Shown piece by piece: positions 60,480 through 64,000 of a stretch of DNA of 64,000 nt (position 1 is its first letter; every line of letters begins with the position of its first letter). The notes beneath the pieces are model-generated. The model made no database searches, had not been told where the DNA came from, and saw only the letters and a list, made by a program, of their open reading frames with translations. The position numbers and the translations under genes are program-made. This DNA is from Streptomyces sp. BHT-5-2 (GTDB lineage: Bacteria; Actinomycetota; Actinomycetes; Streptomycetales; Streptomycetaceae): positions 2,542,001 through 2,606,000 of the forward strand of contig NZ_CP081497.1 in the NCBI RefSeq assembly GCF_019774615.1, written 5' to 3'.

Positions 60480-62231
60480 ATGTCGTCGCAGGAACAGCAC
60501 TGGTGGAACCCGCAGCGCGCCTCCGCGATGCCCGTCGCCCGCTACCGTCGCACCGAACCGCGCCTCGCCGTGGACCCCGCCGACCGCCAGTGGCCGGCCC
60601 GCACCATCGACCGCGCGCCGCTGTGGTCGTCCGTGGACCTGCGCGACGGCAACCAGGCGCTCGCCCACCCCATGGGCATGCGACGCAAGAACGCCATGTT
60701 CGACCTCCTCGTCCGCATGGGCTTCAAGGACATCGAGGTCGGCTACCCTTCCGCCAGTCAGGCCGACTTCGACTTCGTACGCCACCTGGTCACCGCAGAC
60801 CGCATCCCCGACGACGTCACGATCTCCGTCTTCACCCCGGCACGGCCTGAACTCATCGACCGCACCTTCGAGGCGATCCGGGGCGCAGAGCGGGCCATGG
60901 TGCACCTGTGCAACGCGACGGCGCCCGTCTGGCGCGACGTGGTCTTCCAGATGTCCCCGGCGGAGATACGGAGCCTGTCCACCACGGCGGCCGAACACGT
61001 CCTGCGAAGAGCCGACGAGGCGGCGGGCTCCCGTCTCCGCTTCGAGTACTCCCCGGAGGCTTTCAACCTCACCGAAGCAGACTTCGTCCTCGATGTCTGC
61101 AACGAGGTCACGGCGATCTGGGCCGCGAGCCCCGACCGCCCGGTGACGGTCAATCTACCGACGACGGTGGAGGCCGACTCACCCAACGTCTTCGCGGACC
61201 AGGTCGAGTGGATGCACCGCCACCTGGACAACCGCGAGAACCTGATCCTCTCCGTCCACCCGCACAACGACCGCGGCACGGGCGTCGCCTCTGCCGAACT
61301 CGCCCTCCTCGCAGGGGCGGACCGCATCGAGGGCACGCTCTTCGGCAACGGCGAGCGCACGGGAAACGTGTGCCTGGTGACCCTGGCGCTCAACCTCTTC
61401 AGCAGAGGGATCGACCCGCAACTGGACCTCGGCGACATCGACGCCATCCGCGAGACGGTCGAGGACTGTAACCAGCTCCCCGTACACCACCGCCACCCCT
61501 ACGGAGGCGGCCTCGTCTACACGGCCTTCTCCGGCACCCACCAAGACGCCATCAAGAAGGGTCTCGCGGCACTCGACGAGCGCGCCCGGGAGTGCGGCAC
61601 GGCGACGGCGGACATCCCCTGGAACGTCCCCTACCTCCCCATCGATCCCAAGGACGTGGGCCGCTCCTACGAGTCGGTCATCCGCGTCAACAGCCAGTCG
61701 GGCAAGGGCGGAGTCTCGTACGTCATCGAGGCCCACTACGGCCTGAGCCTCCCGCGCCCGCTCCAGGTCGAGCTGGCCAAACTGGTGCAGGGCGTCGCCG
61801 ACCAGGGCGACGGCGAAGAGCACCTGGAGGAGACCGAGCTCGGCGCGGAGCAACTCTGGGAGATCTTCCGCGACGCGTATCTGTCCCGCCAAACCCCCTT
61901 GGCTCTCAAGGAGTTCACGCTGTCGGACGAAGGCGCGGACGCCGTCCGTGTCGAGGCGCTCCTGCTCCATGAGGACGGAACGGAACTCCGCTGCAAGGGA
62001 GGCGGCCCGGACGCAGGAGCCGCCTTCGCGGCCGCGCTCACCTCCGCAGGCCACGAGGTGCGGCTCCGGACGAGCCACGCCCATCCGGTGGCGGGCAACG
62101 CGGGCACAGGGGTGGCCTCGTACGCCGAAGTGACCACGTCCGGAGGGGAGGTCTGGGGGGTGGGCCTGGAGGAGTCCGCGACGGCGGCGACCTTGAAGGC
62201 CGTACTGTCGGCGGTCAACCGCTCGCTGTAG
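60480..62231 (+). CDS. 2-Isopropylmalate synthase homologue (LeuA type)
   Basis: A 583-residue HMGL-family synthase of the LeuA class II type (~560-600 residues). SVDLRDGNQALAHPM (metal Asp), SVHPHNDRGTGVASAE (metal His pair), EGTLFGNGERTGNVCL, and a C-terminal regulatory domain (GADAVRVEALLLHEDG onwards). It condenses acetyl-CoA with a 2-oxo acid. As a second, cluster-linked copy it may extend a 2-oxo acid for an unusual amino acid, or relieve leucine feedback. ATG 60480 has AGGA 6 bases upstream; ATG 60474 is also possible. It is the last gene of the plus operon as seen. Confidence 0.9.
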   Translation: MSSQEQHWWNPQRASAMPVARYRRTEPRLAVDPADRQWPARTIDRAPLWSSVDLRDGNQALAHPMGMRRKNAMFDLLVRMGFKDIEVGYPSASQADFDFVRHLVTADRIPDDVTISVFTPARPELIDRTFEAIRGAERAMVHLCNATAPVWRDVVFQMSPAEIRSLSTTAAEHVLRRADEAAGSRLRFEYSPEAFNLTEADFVLDVCNEVTAIWAASPDRPVTVNLPTTVEADSPNVFADQVEWMHRHLDNRENLILSVHPHNDRGTGVASAELALLAGADRIEGTLFGNGERTGNVCLVTLALNLFSRGIDPQLDLGDIDAIRETVEDCNQLPVHHRHPYGGGLVYTAFSGTHQDAIKKGLAALDERARECGTATADIPWNVPYLPIDPKDVGRSYESVIRVNSQSGKGGVSYVIEAHYGLSLPRPLQVELAKLVQGVADQGDGEEHLEETELGAEQLWEIFRDAYLSRQTPLALKEFTLSDEGADAVRVEALLLHEDGTELRCKGGGPDAGAAFAAALTSAGHEVRLRTSHAHPVAGNAGTGVASYAEVTTSGGEVWGVGLEESATAATLKAVLSAVNRSL

Positions 62232-62735
62232 ATCTCGGGCCGGGCGAGTCGTGGGCGTACGACGGCGAAGGCAACTGCACTTCCCATACCGACGCAATGG
62301 GTGAAGTAACGCACTACGAGTACACGCACTTCGACGAGATGTCGGCGTGGACCGGTCCTGATGGAGCGCGCTACGAGTTCAGTTACGACACCAGCCTCCA
62401 GCTGATCAAGGTCACCAATCCACGGGGCCTGGAGTGGACCTACGAGTACGACCCGGCTGGCCGCCTGATTTCCGAGACCGACTTCGACCACCGGACCCTC
62501 ACCTACACCTACGACGCCGCGGGGCAACTCGTCAGCCGCATCAACGCGCTCGGCCGGACCGTCAGTTTCCCTCATGACGTCCTGGACCTGGTCGCTGAAA
62601 AGTTCGCCGGAGACGTACGGACCGCATTCACTTACGACCCAGTGGGCCGTCTTCTCCAGGCTGCCAATTCGGACGCGACCCTCACTCTCAAGCGGGACCA
62701 GCTCGGCCGCGTACTCTCCGAAACGCTTCGGGCAC
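62232..62735 (+). pseudogene. Rhs/YD-repeat toxin gene fragment, both ends missing
   Basis: One frame, open from before 62232, reads successive YD repeats: ESWAYDGEGNC, WTYEYDPAGRLISETDF, LTYTYDAAGQLVSRIN, TAFTYDPVGRLLQAANS, LKRDQLGRVLSETL. The repeats stop abruptly at about 62735, where the IS element begins. There is no start codon region, so both the N-terminal part and the toxin tip are absent. The fragment abuts the leuA-like stop codon directly, which indicates a recombination junction at the end of the cluster. Confidence 0.82.
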
Positions 62736-63560
62736 GGTCGGCCGTCGTGCGCCGCTCGTCTATCCGGCGAGGGCGGGGTCGTGCATCGGAGCGATGCCGA
62801 GCATGGCGTGGTGAACGCCATCGTCTTTGAGCCGGCAGTCTCGGAGGATCTTCCAAGTCTTCATCCGCGCGAAGACGTGCTCGACGCGGGCGCGGACCTG
62901 TTTGTGGGCTTGTTGTTTGCTTCCTTCCAGTCCGGAAGGTCTTCGCCCTTGCGTCGGCGGTGGGGCATGACGAGCCCGGTCCCGGGATAGCCGCCGTCGG
63001 CCATCGTCATGGTCTTACCGACGGCGGCTTTGGCACCGGATTCCTCCCATGCCTTGCAGTCGTTGCGATTCCCGGCGCCAGGCCGGCCCACCACGGCCAC
63101 CAGGCGGGTGTCGGCATCGATGACGACCTGGTGGTTGGTCGAGTACCGGTAGTTCTTGGACTGCTCTGCCACCGTGTGGTCCCGGGTCGGAACGAGGGCG
63201 CCGTCCACAATGAGGACTGTGCCTTTTGCGAACCGCTTGCGGGGCTGGAACGCGAGCATAGGTCCGAGGTGGTCGATGATGCGGTCCGCCGCTGACTTGG
63301 ACACTCCGAAGAGCGGGGCGAGCTGGCGCAGCGTCAAGTTCGTTCGCCAGTAGGCCGCGACCAGCAGGGCCCGGTCCTCCAGTGGAAGGCTCCACGGACG
63401 GCCCCTGCGGACCGTATCCGCACCCTCGCGCCGCAGCACGGTCACCAGCCGGCCGAACAGGCGAGGGCTCAGACCAGTGAACGGGGCTATCCAAGACGGC
63501 TCCGACCCCGTGATCACACCTGCCACGGAAAAGATCATCCCTCTACAACACCGCCGAGGG
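62736..63560 (-). mobile_element. IS5-type insertion sequence (ends approximate)
   Basis: About 0.8 kb. It contains an IS5-like transposase and interrupts the Rhs gene at ~62735. I could not identify terminal inverted repeats or a target duplication by eye, so the limits are set from where Rhs homology stops and where the MafI-like gene begins. Confidence 0.6.
62760..63538 (-). pseudogene. IS5-family transposase with a frameshift
   Basis: From ATG 63538 the frame encodes the N-terminal helix-turn-helix (PWSLPLEDRALLVAAYWRTN, LTLRQLAPLFGVSKSAADRI) and the DDE core (GTVLIVDGALVPTRDHTVAE, VVIDADTRLVAVVGRPGAGN, TMADGGYPGTGLVMPHRR). At about 62905 it leaves frame. The family's C terminus (HKQVRARVEHVFARMKTWKI, LRDCRLKDDGVHHAMLGIAP) continues in the -1 frame to TAG at 62760. 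Some IS5-group elements use programmed frameshifting, so this could be either decay or a normal expression signal. Confidence 0.72.
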
Positions 63561-63567
63561 GTAAGTG

Positions 63568-63822
63568 TCAGTCGATCAGCAGCTCGTCAAGGCGTTGGAC
63601 GGACCTCGGGGTGTCCATCTCGTCCGCCATTGCCACCAGTCGAGCGTGGTACTGCCGAGTGATGGGCAGGTCGTCCTCATAGATCCACGAGCACATGGTG
63701 TCGAAAGCCAAAGCCTCCTCACCGTGCGAGAGCAGGTGGCGAACGTCCGTGATGACAGCCTCCGTGGTGAGCGGCGACTCCTCCAGGAGTGCCACCACAC
63801 GTGCTCGATGCGACAGGCTCAC
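63568..63822 (-). CDS. MafI-like immunity protein
   Basis: An 84-residue acidic protein. The pattern (ITDVRHLLSHGEEALAFDTM, CSWIYEDDLPITRQYHARLV) is that of the MafI family, immunity proteins that neutralise MafB-type and other polymorphic toxins. It lies just beyond the IS, which itself broke an Rhs gene, so it is probably the surviving immunity partner of the lost toxin tip or an orphan kept for protection. It is on the opposite strand to the Rhs fragment. Confidence 0.68.
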   Translation of the reverse strand: MSLSHRARVVALLEESPLTTEAVITDVRHLLSHGEEALAFDTMCSWIYEDDLPITRQYHARLVAMADEMDTPRSVQRLDELLID

Positions 63823-63952
63823 GAGCGGTCCTCCATGGCAGAACTCAACGGACCGATGACAACCGACATCCTCGCCTCCAGCCAGGGAGATGTCGACTCA
63901 CCCACCCTTAACGGGACAACGCCTAGGGGATGGGCTGGTGCATGGTGGAGCA

Positions 63953-64000
63953 GTGAATTCCACCGCCGCCGGCCATGAGGCGGTCGACATCCAACTGGAC
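63953..64000 (+). CDS. Possible start of a gene running off the window
   Basis: GTG 63953 with GGTGGAG a few bases upstream opens a frame of 16 codons to the window edge (VNSTAAGHEAVDIQLD). It is too short to identify. Confidence 0.25.
   Translation, partial: MNSTAAGHEAVDIQLD

Noticed and set aside
63565..63978. 137-codon plus-strand frame opposite the MafI-like gene
   Set aside because: It is antisense to the MafI-like gene, shows no family resemblance, and has weaker coding character.

Overview
This window is high-GC actinobacterial DNA, almost certainly from a Streptomyces chromosome. GTG starts and Shine-Dalgarno-led operons with 4-base stop/start overlaps are common. The gene families are typical of the genus: an Hsp18/RheA-type heat-shock pair, a PAS-GAF-SpoIIE-ATPase phosphatase, secreted I36-like inhibitors, and a large NRPS/PKS cluster. 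I see no rRNA, tRNA or CRISPR array.

Left part (1-12 kb). A truncated serine hydrolase enters the window. It is followed by a secreted PAF-acetylhydrolase-like lipase (minus strand) and a secreted papain-like cysteine protease with a membrane-anchored partner (plus strand). The lipase and the protease share a duplicated upstream region in inverted orientation: a large palindrome, a promoter with an 18-bp spacer, a leader, and the start of a signal peptide. A decayed IS5-type transposase lies between the two copies. Next come two DUF2267 genes, hsp18 and a divergent RheA-like repressor gene with two clear operator palindromes. Then follow small uncharacterised genes, a pseudogene with two in-frame stops, and a two-gene module. 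In that module a STAND/NLR-like ATPase and a small upstream protein share a ~20-residue motif, as in bacterial amyloid-signalling (BASS) pairs.

Middle part (12-33 kb). This is accessory and housekeeping content: an orphan sensor kinase, secreted inhibitor-like proteins, a SpoIIE phosphatase, an aldo/keto reductase, a TauD-type dioxygenase, a GNAT remnant, a secreted tandem ferritin-like protein, a FetAB-type ABC exporter, a phosphotransferase, a Cys-containing secreted bacteriocin-like protein with a small membrane partner, a nitroreductase, an ATP-grasp/M20 peptidase pair, an MBL hydrolase with a divergent HxlR regulator, a GntR gene with an internal deletion, and an NAD-dependent epimerase.

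Right part (about 33-62.2 kb) is a hybrid NRPS-PKS biosynthetic cluster in two divergent operons. The minus operon is A-PCP, C-A-PCP and a type II thioesterase. The plus operon is a free PCP, C-A-PCP, KS-AT-ACP, a luciferase-like monooxygenase, C-PCP-E (no A domain), an MFS exporter, an SDR, a free C domain, a second thioesterase, an SHMT-like enzyme, (partial C)-A-PCP, a KAS III-like enzyme with Ser at the nucleophile position, a free A domain and a 2-isopropylmalate synthase homologue. Binding-pocket residues read by eye suggest Gly for the C-A-PCP of the minus operon and a Thr-like substrate for two other A domains. Those two A domains are encoded by 1198-bp inverted repeats of about 99.7% identity that face each other across the bidirectional promoter. 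Recombination between them would invert the 2.3-kb centre and exchange the N-terminal parts of the two synthetases in frame. No thioesterase domain is fused to any module, so product release is unexplained.

The right edge (62.2-64 kb) is a broken Rhs/YD-repeat toxin gene, an IS5-type element and a MafI-like immunity gene, probably marking the end of the cluster.
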